Source of the DNA: Linnemannia hyalina
Lineage: Eukaryota; Mortierellomycota; Mortierellomycetes; Mortierellales; Mortierellaceae
DNA length: 64,000 nucleotides
Reading direction: 5' to 3'
Assembly: GCA_019671135.1 (NCBI GenBank)
Contig: JAHRHY010000025.1
Location: 186,001-250,000 of the forward strand
Both the position numbers and the translations under genes were made by a program. The notes below the pieces were generated by a model. It saw only the letters and a list, made by a program, of their open reading frames with translations, was not told the origin of the DNA and ran no database searches. This document shows, one piece after another, positions 1-12,800 of this stretch (positions within the stretch are counted from its first letter, which is position 1; each line of letters starts with the position of its first letter).

Positions 1-370
1 GCCGCACGTTGGTGTTAGTACTCCTGTTTGTCGTGTCTGTCCTCTTGTTGGTTGTCGGGTTGTTGTCGGGCTGTTGATTTTGTCGGGCTGTTGGTTTTGT
101 CGAGTTGTTGGTTTTGTCGAGTTGTTGTTGCTTGTCGAGTTGTTGTTGCTTTTCGAGTTGTTGTCGATGGTGGCCGCCGGTGGTGGTTGTCGGTGGTGGT
201 TGTCGATGGCGGGTGTTGATGGTGGTTGTCGATAGTGGTTGTCGATGGTGGTTGTCGATGGTGTCGATGATGGTTGTCGATGGTGGTTGTTGATAGTGTC
301 GGTGGTGTCGGTGGTGTTGGTGGTGTCGGTGGTGTCGGTGGTGTCGGTGGTGTCGATGGCGGTGGGTCGA
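1..370. repeat. Minisatellite in left arm of foldback copy 1
   Basis: Imperfect tandem copies of a 12-13 bp unit of the form GTTGTCGATGGTG grade into GTCGGTGGTGTCGGTGGTG-like units at 295-355. The reverse-complement array lies in the right arm at about 1560-1850. Related arrays occur at 21000-21370 and 22525-22790 in copy 2, with different lengths, so the arrays have changed in copy number independently. Confidence 0.8.
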
Positions 371-719
371 TAAGAAGAAAAGAAAAGAAAAAAAGAAGGA
401 AGAGAGAGAGCACTCAGTCCTTCTTCCTTTGTTCTCTGCCAAGCCATCGATGACCTCATAGCCGTCCGTCTCTCTCTCTCTCTCTCTCTCTCTCTGTCCA
501 AACACCCAAAAGGAAAAGAAGGTGGTGGAAGGGAGAGGAAAAACTGGTTGGTCGAGAGGGAGCACGCACATGCTTTTTTCGGAAAAAAAGCCGAGACCAC
601 CCTGGGAAAATGGAGTCATCATGCAAATGAATGTCAGTTGCATGATAACGTATCCATCGCGTCCTTTTCCTCCATCGCCACCATCGCGAGGTTTTCTTTG
701 GTTGTTTTTTGTTTGTCAA

Positions 720-1190
720 CATTGCCTGGGTTCGGCTGAATCGTATCTTTCTTCAGAGCCTCTGCCTTTTCGCCGTCGAATTATGTTCGAGTAATGGAAA
801 GAGAGTCTAAGAGAAGATGCGTGTATGTGTTGCCAGAAAGGAACGGGATAAGTGTAAGAGGATGAAGGATGGCGATGGAAGTATCGAAGTGAAATACGAG
901 ACAAGATGGAAAAAAGAAAAGTACAAACTATCATTCCCTCATCTGTCAACACTGCCCGATTCCCTTTGATACCTTATCTCTTATTACCTTTTCCATGTCT
1001 CTATTCCCCACATGGTCAGCTACGACGTCGTGCTTGTTTGTTTGATGGTCGTAATGGAGAAGTGAGTTGGGTCGGTCGACAGAATAAGGGGATAGATACG
1101 TTACTCCCCCTTCCATTGTTTTCCTTCTCTCTCTCGGGGTCTTGTGGGTTGGCCTTCAATCGAGCAAGATTCATACGGACCCAGGCAATG
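720..1190. repeat. Central loop of foldback copy 1
   Basis: This is the single-copy segment between the arms. It contains AGAGCCTCTGCCTTTTCGCC near the left arm and CGACGTCGTGCTTGTTTG in the middle. The same sequence appears as its reverse complement in copy 2 (about 21720-22170), although the outer flank lies on the same side in both copies. No convincing ORF is present. Confidence 0.75.
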
Positions 1191-1412
1191 TTGACAAACA
1201 AAAAACAGCCAAAGAAACCCTCATAACGGTGGCGATGGAGGAAAAGGACGCGATGGATACGTTATCATGCAACTGACATTCATTTGCATGATGACTCCAT
1301 TTTCCCAAGGTGGTCTCGGCTTTTTTTTCCGAAAAAAGCATGTGCGTGCTCCCTCTCGACCAACCAGTTTTTCCTCTCCCTTCCACCACCTTCTTTTCCT
1401 TTTGGGTGTTTG

Positions 1413-1447
<35 letters not shown>

Positions 1448-2245
1448 GGACGGCTATGAGGTCATCGATGGCTTGGCAGAGGACAGAGGAAGAAGGACTG
1501 AGTGGGTTCATAATGCTTCCCTCTCTCCCTCTTCCTTCTTTTTTTCTTTCTTTTCTTCTTATCGACCCACCGCCATCAACACCACCGACACCACCGACGC
1601 TATCGACAACCACTATCGACAACCATAATCGACACCATCGACAACCACCATCGACAACCACCATCGACAACCACCACCGACAACCACTATCGACAACCAC
1701 CACCGACAACCACTATCGACAACCAACAACTCGACAACCAACAACAACTCGACAAAACCAACAACTCGACAAAACCAACAGCCCGACAAAACCAACAACC
1801 CGATAACAACCCGACAACCAACAAGACGACAAACACGACAAACAGGAGTACTAACACCAACGTGCGGCGGTCCCAGACAGAGACTACGTGTGCTCTGTTC
1901 TGGGGCCGTGGAGAAAAAAGAGGAGCCGGGCCCACGCGGCCGCTGGAATGCCCTTCGGTCAGTGTGTTCGGTACCCCTCGCCAAACTGTCGTCGTCGTTG
2001 AGGGCGAGGATGGACGCCTTCGGCGGAATTCTAAGCCCGGGTTTGTTTTTCTAATTCCTTCAAGCCAACCTTCGTTTGGAGGCGCTTGGAGGAGCTGTTT
2101 TTGTTGGGGCACTAACTTGACCCGCGACCTCCTCGTGGTGTGCCCTGGACGATGCCTCTCTCTCTCTCTCTCTTCTAGGAGAAGGGAGAGTGGTATTGAC
2201 TAACGGCGGGTCTACTAGCTTAGTCATTAGTGTAGTCATTAGTCT

Positions 2246-2560
2246 AGTATGAACCATAAAGACATATATAAAGTGCAGGCAGATGAAATGACATTGGCGA
2301 CTAGCAAAAGAGTAGCAGCATGGAGGGGACATGGGTCGAACACAGCATCTAGGTCATGGTAGTCTTTTATTATGTGTTGCGCTTCATTTAGAAGAGATGA
2401 AAAGTGACAGCGGGTCTTGAAGGGCATAAAGAATGGGCGAATACATGCATGAACTACAGTCACCGTTTGTTGTTTGTCTCAAGTCATTCTAACTAGAGGG
2501 CGAAGGCGCAATGCTGGGTCGGGGATCCAAATTGATATCCGTGCCAGAGGCGTGTGGTTG
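2246..2560. repeat. Dispersed flank repeat, copy A
   Basis: The sequence just outside the right tip of foldback copy 1, from TATGAACCATAAAGACATA to about GGGGATCCAAATT, is repeated almost intact at 23186-23490, right of foldback copy 2. A diverged inverted relative lies at 23866-24470. The similarity extends beyond the inverted tips, so either the foldback element sits inside an older repeat or element and flank were duplicated together. Confidence 0.75.
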
Positions 2561-3811
2561 CGCTGGCAGGGTGGATCAACTCTTTTTACAACATTAATCT
2601 TTCTTTTGTTGAAGGTGGATATCATTTCGCCTGGGAATGCCGAGTATCATATTACATTTTTTGTGTTATTGGCCATCTCCATATCTCTTTTCATTCCCTT
2701 TGCTTCGCTCGCATCCCTGCACTCCCTCTGCTTCCCACTTCGCGCATTCCATTGGTACTTCTTCACCATGTGGGGTCACAAGTAATCCTGAAGCGTCGAA
2801 CCAACCGAAAGCAAATTTGACCTGGTATTTGATGAACGTTAGTGAAGAGGGCTCGACGGATTGGATGTGCTGTCCTGTCAGGGTCATATGAGCCCACCGT
2901 CTATAATAGCCACATCGGAGGCACCTACACGTCGGAGGCGCCTACACACCCACCAGTCGTGGTGTTGATCTTTTTGTTATTTTGAGTGATGCGAGTCAAC
3001 TGCATATCTTTTTCCAGGCACCATATTTCGCGCCATTCTCTTGTTCTTTTTCTCTGATCGTGCGTTTTTTTCTATATGATGGGCTCTCATATATCAACAT
3101 CATTCCCATCTTTTTGTATTTTTGCGTGATCCAGCTAACCCCTCGAAAGCAATGGTCGGCCTTTTTCTTGGCGGCTCCTTTATGAATCCTTTCTGTCTCC
3201 ATCGTATCTACCCTTTGTGCCTATGAAATACGTTGAGAAAGAAACGGCAGCAGCTGGCCTACAACTCTTCGTTTTGTGGCAATGCGCAGTTGGGCAAAGC
3301 CGATCGATATGAGCATAGCGGTGGAATCGTTGTTTTGGAGTCGACAAAAGGGTGTGACAACCCCCGATTCGAAGAATGGAATTGTCCGAAAGGAAGAGAT
3401 GTCCTTGCGATGGCACTAGTGATAACTCTCTTTTTTTCAGGCTACTTGAATTTCTAGAGACAGGAAATTAGAAAGTCCTTTAGGCATGCATGCGCAGTTG
3501 GTAAGGTAGCCACGGACAAAGTATCATCATTGGGGGGGGGGGAGGGAGGAAGAGGTAAGAGACCACACATCATGCACGGCGGCGCTTGCATCGACATCAA
3601 CAAAGTAAACAAACATGCATGATTATCGTGCATACGTGACAATTTCGATGAACTTTATTTTTCAGTTCGTGTGGATGAAGGGAGGGACAAAAGACGTTAC
3701 CCGGAAACCCACTCTGTTCACTCCCTTTTCCTAAAGTAGCGGCGCGGGGCACTGACTGACGTTGCTCTTTTTCTTTTCTAGTGCGCAGACGTTACGCCAC
3801 CATCGAAAACA
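2561..3811. other. Intergenic, upstream of chitinase gene
   Basis: No gene recognised. The stretch holds short low-complexity tracts, including a G-rich run near 3531-3548 and a short direct repeat (ATCGGAGGCACCTACAC / GTCGGAGGCGCCTACAC) near 2912-2950. ORFs here are short and lack codon bias or recognisable motifs. Confidence 0.6.
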
Positions 3812-3818
3812 TATAAAA
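3812..3818 (+). promoter_or_regulatory. TATA box of the chitinase gene
   Basis: TATAAAA lies 166 bp upstream of the chitinase start codon, followed by a pyrimidine-rich leader. This matches a TATA-driven, regulated fungal secreted-enzyme promoter. It is called by sequence only. Confidence 0.5.
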
Positions 3819-3983
3819 CTATATCTTGTATCCCCTCCAAAAGCAAGGAACAACTTTTTTCTTTCCTTCCCTCATACGACCTGTGCACCTAATTGTGTTC
3901 ACACTCTCCGACTCTCCCTTTTTCCTTTCCATCGCAACTACGTTTTCCTCCTCCTCCTCGTTTATTTTCACTTTCACCCCCAT

Positions 3984-5673
3984 ATGAAGATTACTACCGT
4001 TGTCCTTGCCGCCATCGGCGTGGCAGTAGCATTGGCTGTCCCAACGATACCGCCCACTACCAAGAGCGGTAAGGCCGTCATTGGTTACTTTGAACCATTG
4101 CACGGCTTCCCCATTGACCAGTTTGACTTTAGCAAGTACACCCACATCAACTAGTACGTCTTACCCTTTTTTCTGTATATTCTTTTGCCTAGCGAGTTGT
4201 AACCGACATCCATATATAGCGGTCATACACTTTTTTTTTACTCCTCCTCTTTAACCGCTTTCATTTTCATACTACCTTTATTTTTAGTGCATTCGGAGCA
4301 ATGTGGAAGGGCGCACCGGACCCATATGTGGTCTATGTCGATTATGCTACTGAGGGTCCCAAGATCAAAGAACTCGTCCGACGAGGACATGCTAACGGCG
4401 TCAAGATCATTATGTCGATCGGAGGCTGGTACGGGTCACAGACATTCTCTGAGGTTGCGGCTGATCCTGTCAAGCGCAAGAAGTGGATCGAAAGCGCCAT
4501 GGCCTTCTTGCGTCCCAACACTCTTGGAGATAATACAACTATTCCTAATGGCTGGAACATGGATGTAAGCATCGACTTGAGCTTGCGATTCTTTTGCGAG
4601 GGAGGATAGTAGGGATCCAACGGATTATTGACCGTATGTGTGTATGCTTGCATTTTTTGTACTTGTAGGGTCTGGATATTGACTGGGAGTTTCCAGGGCG
4701 CCCAGGAGCAATCTGTAATACCGCCTCACTCAACGACACAGCCAACTACCTCCTCCTCCTCCAAGAAGTTCGCACACAAATGGACCTCGAGTTCCCAACC
4801 AACCACAAAACAATTACTTCTGCAGTTTCCGTCTTCCCCTGGGCCGGCACCGATGGCAACTCCTTGGCAAACGTCCAAGCCTTCATCCCAGTCTTTGACT
4901 GGGTGAACATTATGGTCTATGACGTCCATGGACCTTGGAGTACTTCGACTGGACCTAATGCGCCTCTATATAATGCGCCTGCTCCTGGAGATCCATTTTC
5001 TGCACAACAGGCGGTTGATACTTGGACAGCTGCTGGATGGCCCAAGGACAAGATTGCGCTTGGGACACCGTTCTATGGACGTGCGTTCACGGCGACTGTG
5101 AACATGAACACTCGGGATCCGGCCACGCAGTATGCACCTCACACTGGTGTTGCGCCTAAGGGAGGACCCTCGGATTCGAATGCGACTTTTGCTCTGTGCG
5201 ATGAAGGTGCACAGTACTGGGGGTTCTGGAACTGGGGCGAGATCCGCGAGCAAATCCTCATCGATGATAGCCTTACAGTCCCTGTGGCAGGATGGAAGCG
5301 ATACTGGGACAACACGACCAAGACGCCCTGGCTCTTCCGCGAATCCGACTCTATGTATGTTTCCTACGACGACCCAACATCCATGTCACTCAAGGTCGAT
5401 TTTGCACGTCTGCATGGGTTGAAGGGTATTTTCATGTGGGAAGCGCAGATGGATTACAAAGATGAGTTGTTGACGGTGTTGAACCAGATCCATTGTTCGA
5501 ATGCTGCGTGTGTTTGCGATGGTGTTGGTTCTTGGAATTCGACGGCGGCATATATTGAGCCGGGAAGGAAGGTTGTATATAATGGGCGGTTGTGGACAAA
5601 CAAGTGGTGGACGCGTGGTGAGACTCCTTCGGGAACTGAGTGGGGTGCTTGGAAGGATAATGGTGTCTGTTGA
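3984..5673 (+). CDS. Secreted GH18 chitinase with C-terminal chitin-binding module
   Basis: This enzyme hydrolyses beta-1,4 bonds in chitin outside the cell, in wall remodelling or nutrition. Exons are 3984-4153, 4288-4564 and 4669-5673, all with GT-AG junctions in frame, giving 483 residues. Residues 1 to about 18 form a signal peptide (MKITTVVLAAIGVAVALA). The GH18 barrel shows the SxGG-type motif MSIGGWYG and the catalytic motif DGLDIDWE at residues 149-156 (DxxDxDxE, with Glu156 as acid/base). Intron 2 falls inside this motif, after Asp149. The last 45 or so residues, with aromatic-rich VVYNGRLWTNKWWT and EWGAW, look like a CBM5/12 chitin-binding module. The start was chosen because it is the first ATG that gives a signal peptide in frame; upstream frame is open but low complexity. 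GH18 assignment is firm; endo versus exo action cannot be told. Confidence 0.93.
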
Positions 5674-6814
5674 AGGAAGATGATTGCGACTAGTTTCCGA
5701 TAAATACAGTATAGTTCTTCTGGGATCCGTCCAAGAAAATATAGATCTGTCGTTTTCCTATTTCACAGGTGTAGTGTTGCTCATTTTTCATAGAGTGTTG
5801 CATTGGGCGACGTAGCCTTAAACTGATGAAAAGATAATTTTTTTGTAACTAGTTCTCAGGTAAAAGGGAGTCGATGGGAAAGAGGCATGTGCTAAAAAAT
5901 GCATAATGGGCTGGCGGAGCGTAATAAGAAAAGAAAAGTCGTCTCTTTCATGCGATGATTGACAGAAGAAATACAACAAGGTTGGTGGCAGGATGATAAT
6001 TTCCTTGAATGAGAGAGAATAAATGAAACGGGTGAAGAACAACGCGCTCTTTCGACACATCAGCAGTAGAACAAACTGAGGGAGCTGGCTGTCGTTTCGA
6101 AATCGTTTGCTCTACGATGGCGATGGTTGGTCCTGGCTCCTGTTGTGTCCTGGTTCTTTGCTCTATAGGGGCTAGATGGCTTCACGGCCGAAAATGCATT
6201 GAAAAGCTAAATATATTTGCTCTATAGGTCGCGGCGGTGTAGGTTATGCTTTGACATACACAGCGTGAAACATACCTTTTTCTCCCTTATATGACAAAAG
6301 CAACGCTATGCTCTGTCTCTCACGTAAACTCTGTCTATCCCTACATCTCCGCATGCGTACGATGTGCATAAAAAATAGAGGTACTCACAAGGACAGGTAC
6401 TCACAAGGACGCTAGCTCAACTGGCATTTCTTTTTATTCCCCAATCTTCTCTATGATCCTCAAACACTCTTTTCTTACGATGTGTATTCATTCGAAGCAA
6501 CCAATGACTTCTCCATCGTACTGTCACTACTTTCCTCCTAGTTCCTCAGGATCTCAGAAGCCAACGACCCAGTGGTTCTTCCTCCACTGCACCCCCTCCT
6601 CGCATTCATGACCATCCAATCGAACCAGCCAGCTTCACAGATCTATCCACGATCCTGCCCTCTTCTTCCTCACAGTCAACCCACCAAGACATCGGTCAAC
6701 AATAGTGGCATTTTCAAGTATCCATTAATCTGAGAAGTGTGACAGCAGGCATTCATTACCGCGTGGACACCATAAACCTCCCACAGTTTACTAACAAGAA
6801 AGAGTACTAGCAAT
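5674..6814. other. Convergent intergenic region, chitinase to BRCA2
   Basis: The 3' ends of two converging genes face each other here. I see no gene. Small oddities are a 16-bp direct repeat (AGGTACTCACAAGGAC) in tandem near 6380-6412 and two copies of TTTGCTCTATAGG near 6158 and 6219. Confidence 0.6.
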
Positions 6815-9800
6815 TTACAACGAAGGGTGCAGCTCTCTCAGGATGGCGTGGGCACGATCCGTCAGTTCCGAGAAAGCCCCTCCCCTTTCACTATCATCTC
6901 CTTGCAGATCCTTCTCCGTCTCATTAACCATCGCATTCAATCTCTGCAACGAACCCAGAGCATAGCTCGGCCATCCAGCACCACCACTGACACCACCGCC
7001 GTTGATGAGCGACGGTGCAGTCGTGACCTGGGTGTAACTCAGCGTAGATGACACAATATCCAGATCCAGTTTGTGATCCCGCATCCTGAACCGGCAATTG
7101 GCCATCAAAATCCTGTTCTGGACTTTGAGGAATGACAGTAATGGACGATTGCCGTCTCCAGTAAGTAACGAAGAGAGTTGATGTTCCACAAGCAACAGTC
7201 GTCGTGTCGCGTCAGTCGCAATAAAGTACGCCTTGCTGGAATGAATCGTACTCTCATCCACCGCTATTATGAGCAAATAAAAGAATCGAACAGTCAGTTG
7301 ACAGAAATAACAACGTGGTCGGACAGATCGCATCAAGTAAAGCGAACAATGAATGTTGCTGAAACATACCTAAAATGACGAGTACTAGGTCCACTTCGGC
7401 GCCAGGGGTCAAGCTTCCAACCTCAGCGCAAGGGGCGACGGTCCGTGGTCGGTAGCTGGTCAAGAGCATGGTCTCTGGCTCTGTAGGCATCTCTTGCACG
7501 GTAGTCATCCTAGTTCCAGCCAGTTGGATCATATCCTCGAATCCATACTCGCGGCTCAGTTTCTTGGACATCAGAGCAGTCATCTACAAATATTGAAAGG
7601 AAGGAGATACAGAGATATTATTAGCTGTGTAATTTGTATAAGTAGTAAAACAATGCCATGAAAAATGAGACGGTGATCGTACCCGAACGCGATTTCCTTC
7701 TTGGTAATGAGAATGTTCGTCGTGCCAGAACGTAATCAGTGCCTCCTGGATGCGCCCATTCTCATCCATATCATCATCGTCACAATTACCACCGTGTCGA
7801 TAGTTGCCGACACGAATGCTAAAGAGCGGGATCACGTTCCGAGCCGCAGATTCAGTCTGCATATCTTGCGCTCTCGTCATAATTTCCTCTTGAACTCGGA
7901 GTGATGGCCTGCCCTCTGGATCCATCTCTGACGCAAATTCCTTCTCAACCTCGCGGATCATATCCTGATAGCGTTGTTGGATCTTGTCTCGGTGCGCCTC
8001 CACCGCTCTAGTCTCCTCCGCCAACGTGCGCTTGATCTTAGTGACACCATCCTCCAATGTCTCGAGGTACAGAACCGGATACTTCCTCAGCACAATCACA
8101 TCCAGTCCAGGGACAAGGCCACCGTCCGGTACAATGGATCTCAGTCGTTTTGTCCAGATCAACGGAGCACTCTGGAATCCCAGCTTGGTATCCCATTTGG
8201 CGAGCCGGGTGCTGTTGGCCTGAAGAACGATTGATACCGATGTCGATTCCGATCCTGCGCCTGCCAGTTCTAGAATAGCAACCCCGCTTTCGGCGCCACT
8301 CAACCTTGCCCGACACACGTGCACCTTGCTTCCAACCTTCAGCTTGCCTCCCTCGACCGCTCTGATCAGGCAAGGATCGAGTACTGCTGGGATGGTATAC
8401 CACCCATCTGAAACGAGAACCTTCCATGGGTTCTTCTGCGCCGTGCTGTCTTCCTTATCCGAGGGCTGCTCCGCCTTGGACACACCTGCAATAACAAGCA
8501 CGATATGCTTTGCGGCAGACTCATCTCCCTCCACAATCTTGCGCAATGCAGGACGCTCAGCCCTGTTCACCTCCCGCTCGTATCGGTAAGCCAGTTGATT
8601 CAAGACCTTGGCGGGACAGAACCATGTAGAAGGCTCAGGTGTGGAGGGAATAAAATACTCTGGCCATGTGCGAACATAGCACGCTAGCTTCCACACCACT
8701 TGTCTATAATGGTTCAAAAGCCATACTCGAGAAAGGAGATCTGCCTTGGCCCCTAGCGATAACAGCTCCTCATAAGCTTCATCCACACCCCATCCGTCAA
8801 AGCGATAGTGCCGAGCCTGTTCGAAGGTCATGAGCAGCGCTCCCTCGGGCCTGTAGGTTGGAAGAATTGTATTAATAAGAGGGGACTTTACATAAGTAAG
8901 GCAAGGTTGTTATCAGATGCGTCGTACAATTCACTTACAATCCGCGGTCAACTAACTCCTGGGTCGTCAACCACTTTGGAGTACCAAGAGTGTCCCTGAG
9001 ATTGGTTCTTACTCCTTGGGCTAATAATTTTGCAAGAATTTGATCTGGTCAGCTCTCCTGACCTCACATACTGCGTAACCCGTCAATGATGTCGCACCAA
9101 CCCACCTTGCAAATTGAAGACTAGCGAATCAAAGCGTGTCGGAAGAGGATGCACCGCTGTGAGAGGTAGTACAGGACTGGGGATAGGGGTAGTAGGCGCT
9201 GCGCGAGCCGTTGGATGGAGAGAGAGCCGCTTTGATATCGTTTTTTTTGGTTCGCTTGACTGAGCGCCTGGAGCAGAAGCTGAAGAGTCTTGAGATGTGC
9301 CGCTTCCTCTGCTACCTGGGCTGCCCTTATGGGCGGAGGCTGCAGCATTCGCAGAATTGGAAATCGATGGCTGGAGAGGTGTTCTTAGCGGTGATCTGAA
9401 CTGTACAGGAGACTTGAAAGGCGTAACTCCAGACTTTAACACAGGCTTCAGGTGGCCAGGGAGTGAGAGCGGACCTTTGGACGACCCTCGCAGCGTTTTC
9501 ATCTTCAAGTTCTGCATATGGGTCGAGATAGGAGGCTGGGAAGGGACGTGCTGAGGTCGAGGGGACGAACTTGAACTTGAGGATCCTGATCCTGACGGCG
9601 ACGCTGATGCTGGCAGAGAAAGTCTGCTGTGGGCAGTAGACGTGTTGACAGAACTGGTTACCTTGAGAGCGGTTGGCTGTTCGAGTTCCAAGAAGCTGTA
9701 GGCGCGTGCTTGTGCCGCCTTCGAGATTGGCGCCAATACCTTTCCAGTTCCCGAAGCAAAGCCCACTTCGAGCGGCTGCGCTGTTGAAGGCTGTGGTTGT

Positions 9801-12800
9801 CCTGGCTCTAATGCTCTGGGAGATCCGGTAACGTCCCCCTCCTTGGTAAGCTCCTTGGACCACTTGTCCATGGCTGACTTTGAAACTGGTGGAAGTTTCT
9901 TGCCACCGCCAGATGAAAATCCTCCCATTGTTCCGCTGGATGGTGTAGCAGTCGGGACCGAACTCTCCAGACTATCAGCGTCGTTATTCACGTCCTTAGC
10001 AAGCTCTTTGGACCACTTATCCACAGCTGCCTTGGAGATCGGTGCGAGTTTCTTCCCACCACCAGAAGAAAATCCCCCCAGCATCTCTGTTGTCGGCTTA
10101 GTAGTCGACACCGAACTCACTCGCCGCCCAACAGCATCACCATCGATCTCAAAGAACTCCTTCGACCACCTATCCATGACTGCCTTGGAGACCGGAGCAA
10201 GTTTCCTGCCACTCCCCGACGAGAACCCGCCCGACCCGACATGAGGTGGTATGAACCCGGCCTGTTTAGCAGCAGGTGGTACACTGCCGAATGGAGCCGC
10301 AGCGGGACGAGTATGTTCCTGGAAGTTGCCGTCATCGATATCCATGTCGGAATCCTGCATCATCCGCATCGCCCTCTCCTTGGTTGCAGCTGAGATCTGA
10401 GGAAGCGGTGTTTTGCCGGCCGATGAGAAACCACCAAACCCACCGGAACCTCCGATGTGTGCGGACCGTTGTTCCGGGACCACGCCCTCTGGCGCTAAAT
10501 CCTTCAGGCCCATGCCATTCTCGTCGTCGGCGAACATGCCACTTGCTCTTGCAAGAGCAGCGGACGAAATGGTATCAAGTCTCTTGCCGCTTGCCGACGA
10601 AAATCCTCCACCCAGGACGGGGAGAGCAACATGGGGACGGACTTCCTGGTGACTTGGGGCTGCATGGTTGTCCGTTTCGAACAAATTTCCCAGCATATCG
10701 GAGCTCATAGCCACCCAGTCGAGATCATCAGCAAGGCGCGGGGTCTTCATGTTTGTGATAGAAATACTAGGCCGCTTCCTGGGCTTTTGGGTAGCCTCAG
10801 GGACAACATTGAAGCCGTCATCAAGCTGACTGAATCGAATGTTGCCGAAATCATCCTCAGACTCCACCTCTGGTGACTCCTGGCGACTCTCGTCGTTTTG
10901 TGCTTCTCCGGTGTCCATGTGGCCACGTCGTCCCCTTAATCTAGCTTCCTGCAGATTCTCCTCCGCATCAATCCCTGCTTGTCCACAGGTGCCTGCAACA
11001 TTCAGCATGTTCGAGGCGAGCGCTTGGACCGCCGCGTCACTCCCAGCTCGACCGTTCTCGCCAGTGGCCTCCTTGGGGTCACTCTCAAATAACCGGCGAG
11101 CAGCGCTCAGACGCTCCACTGACACCTGAAAAGTAGACCTCCCAGAGGCCGATCGAAATCCTACGAAGCTGGTCAGGTTTGCGTTGATGGAGTAAGAAGT
11201 CCTGCGTGGCAAGGCACACGGATCAGCTGATGTTGTAAAGAGAGTTCCGGCCTGATCGCCATGACTCTCCTCCGGTTGTGTAAGGTGATGGCTCCCTTGT
11301 GTCGAACGGGCCATGAGCGCATGGTTGATCTCCGCACTCGTGACACCTTCAAACATGTCCTCTTGGCTCTCTGAGAAGACTTGGCTTTCCAAAGGGCTGT
11401 CGACTATTGGCGATCCTTCCACGAACTCCTGAGAAGTCAGGGCAAGTAATGTCCCCGTGGCGTCACCGGAGATGGGTGCAAGGCCAGCTGCTGGATAGGC
11501 ATGGTTGAATGAGGATAACACTGGGCTCATCTTGGATTCCGCAGGATAGTTGTCGTTCGTGTTGGTACTGACACCGCTACCTTGCGCCTGCCCCTGGTCC
11601 GCGTTATCTCTAATAGCAGCGGCTCTAGTTCCTGAAGCATGCTGGTAATCGTCGTCGTCGTCTGACAAGATTGAGGACGTAGCAGAATAGAACGAGCCAT
11701 CCTCTTCCTGCGATGACAGTATATTCTGCTTTTCTACAGGCTGGTGTGGTGCTGGCGCCCGTGAGCTGCTAGGAACTCCTCGAAGTTCGTCCAGGACTTT
11801 TGCGCTGATCCGTGACTCTGACATGTCGTACTTCTCAGTCAGTGACACTTTTCTGGGTGGTGTTTCGAGAGAAGGGTTCCAGTCCGTAAACTCTCCCACT
11901 GGTGACTGCTCCTCGCCCTTGGGTGTTGTTGGCAGGCCTCGAAGTCTCTGAATCACATTCGTGATGGGAGTCTTCGCAGTTCCCTGAGATTGGCGTCTCT
12001 TGGCTGGGGTCTCAAGCGACTGCGACCAATCGATACCCATGGGCGAACTCTCGGGAAGTGAGTTGATCCGTCCCGAGCTCAACGACCCATCATCCCTAAG
12101 CACTCTTCCAAACGACGATTTCCGCCTAGATCTTGTTGGTGTCTTGAAAGTCGGGGATTCGATCCCTGCAACGCTGTGGCGACGGGAGACCGTGTGGATC
12201 GAGATGGGAGAGTCGTTGTGGAGACTCAATGTGCTCGAGGACGATATCGAGAGTCTTCTCCCGCTGACCCGTGTAGGCGTTTTGGCATCATCCAGTAATG
12301 ATCCACGTCCCTGATCCATTTCTACGTCAGCTCGACCGACGCTTGATGGAATAATTTCCGGATCAAAGTGACGAAGTGTATTTTGGGGTGTTTGGGTTGC
12401 CTGAGAATCCGACTCTTGAGCGAGTGTTGTGAAAAGCCCGCCATCAGTCCGTACCAGCCTTATTGATGACCCTTCAGGGCTAAATCGTCTCGTAGGCGTG
12501 CAATCACCCTGCGCGATCTCTTCCTCGACCCTACGGAGTGTATCAGAGTCGGCACGGAGGGGCCAGCCGCGCACATCAATTTGAGTTGGTGAAACTCCTG
12601 GTGACTCTGGTCCCAGGGACCTGCCTCGGTGACGCAAAGTGGGCGGCGTTGAGGGCTGGTTTCTACGAGAATATGGCTGATCCTGTTGGCTTCTGTATAT
12701 AACGTTTGCTCGTTGTAAGCGTTCCCGTGGTCGAGAACTGGTAGATCCAGACCTGTCCTGCATGTTGTTGTTAAAATGTGGCCGTACTTCAAAGGGGTTT

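Larger units (their letters stand above)
1..2245. mobile_element. Foldback-type element, copy 1 (left end cut by window)
   Basis: This is a long inverted-repeat element. The left arm (1 to about 720) and right arm (about 1190-2245) are reverse complements of each other. Each arm carries a GTTGTCGATGGTG-type minisatellite, a (CT)n/(GA)n tract and a block containing ATGCAAATGAATGTCAGTTG. The loop (about 720-1190) is single copy within the element. Position 1 aligns with 20995 of copy 2, so roughly 390 bp of the left end lie outside the window. The right tip has GACTAACGGCGGGTCTACTAG followed by GTAGTCATTAGT-type subrepeats, and the same tip occurs inverted at both ends of copy 2. No transposase frame is present; the long ORFs in the arms are low-complexity Thr/Pro/His or Val/Gly readings of the minisatellite. 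It is best described as a non-autonomous foldback element. Confidence 0.8.

Noticed and set aside
1560..1850. Spaced repeat pattern resembling a CRISPR array
   Set aside because: The units are contiguous 12-13 bp minisatellite repeats without unique spacers, in a eukaryotic foldback arm.
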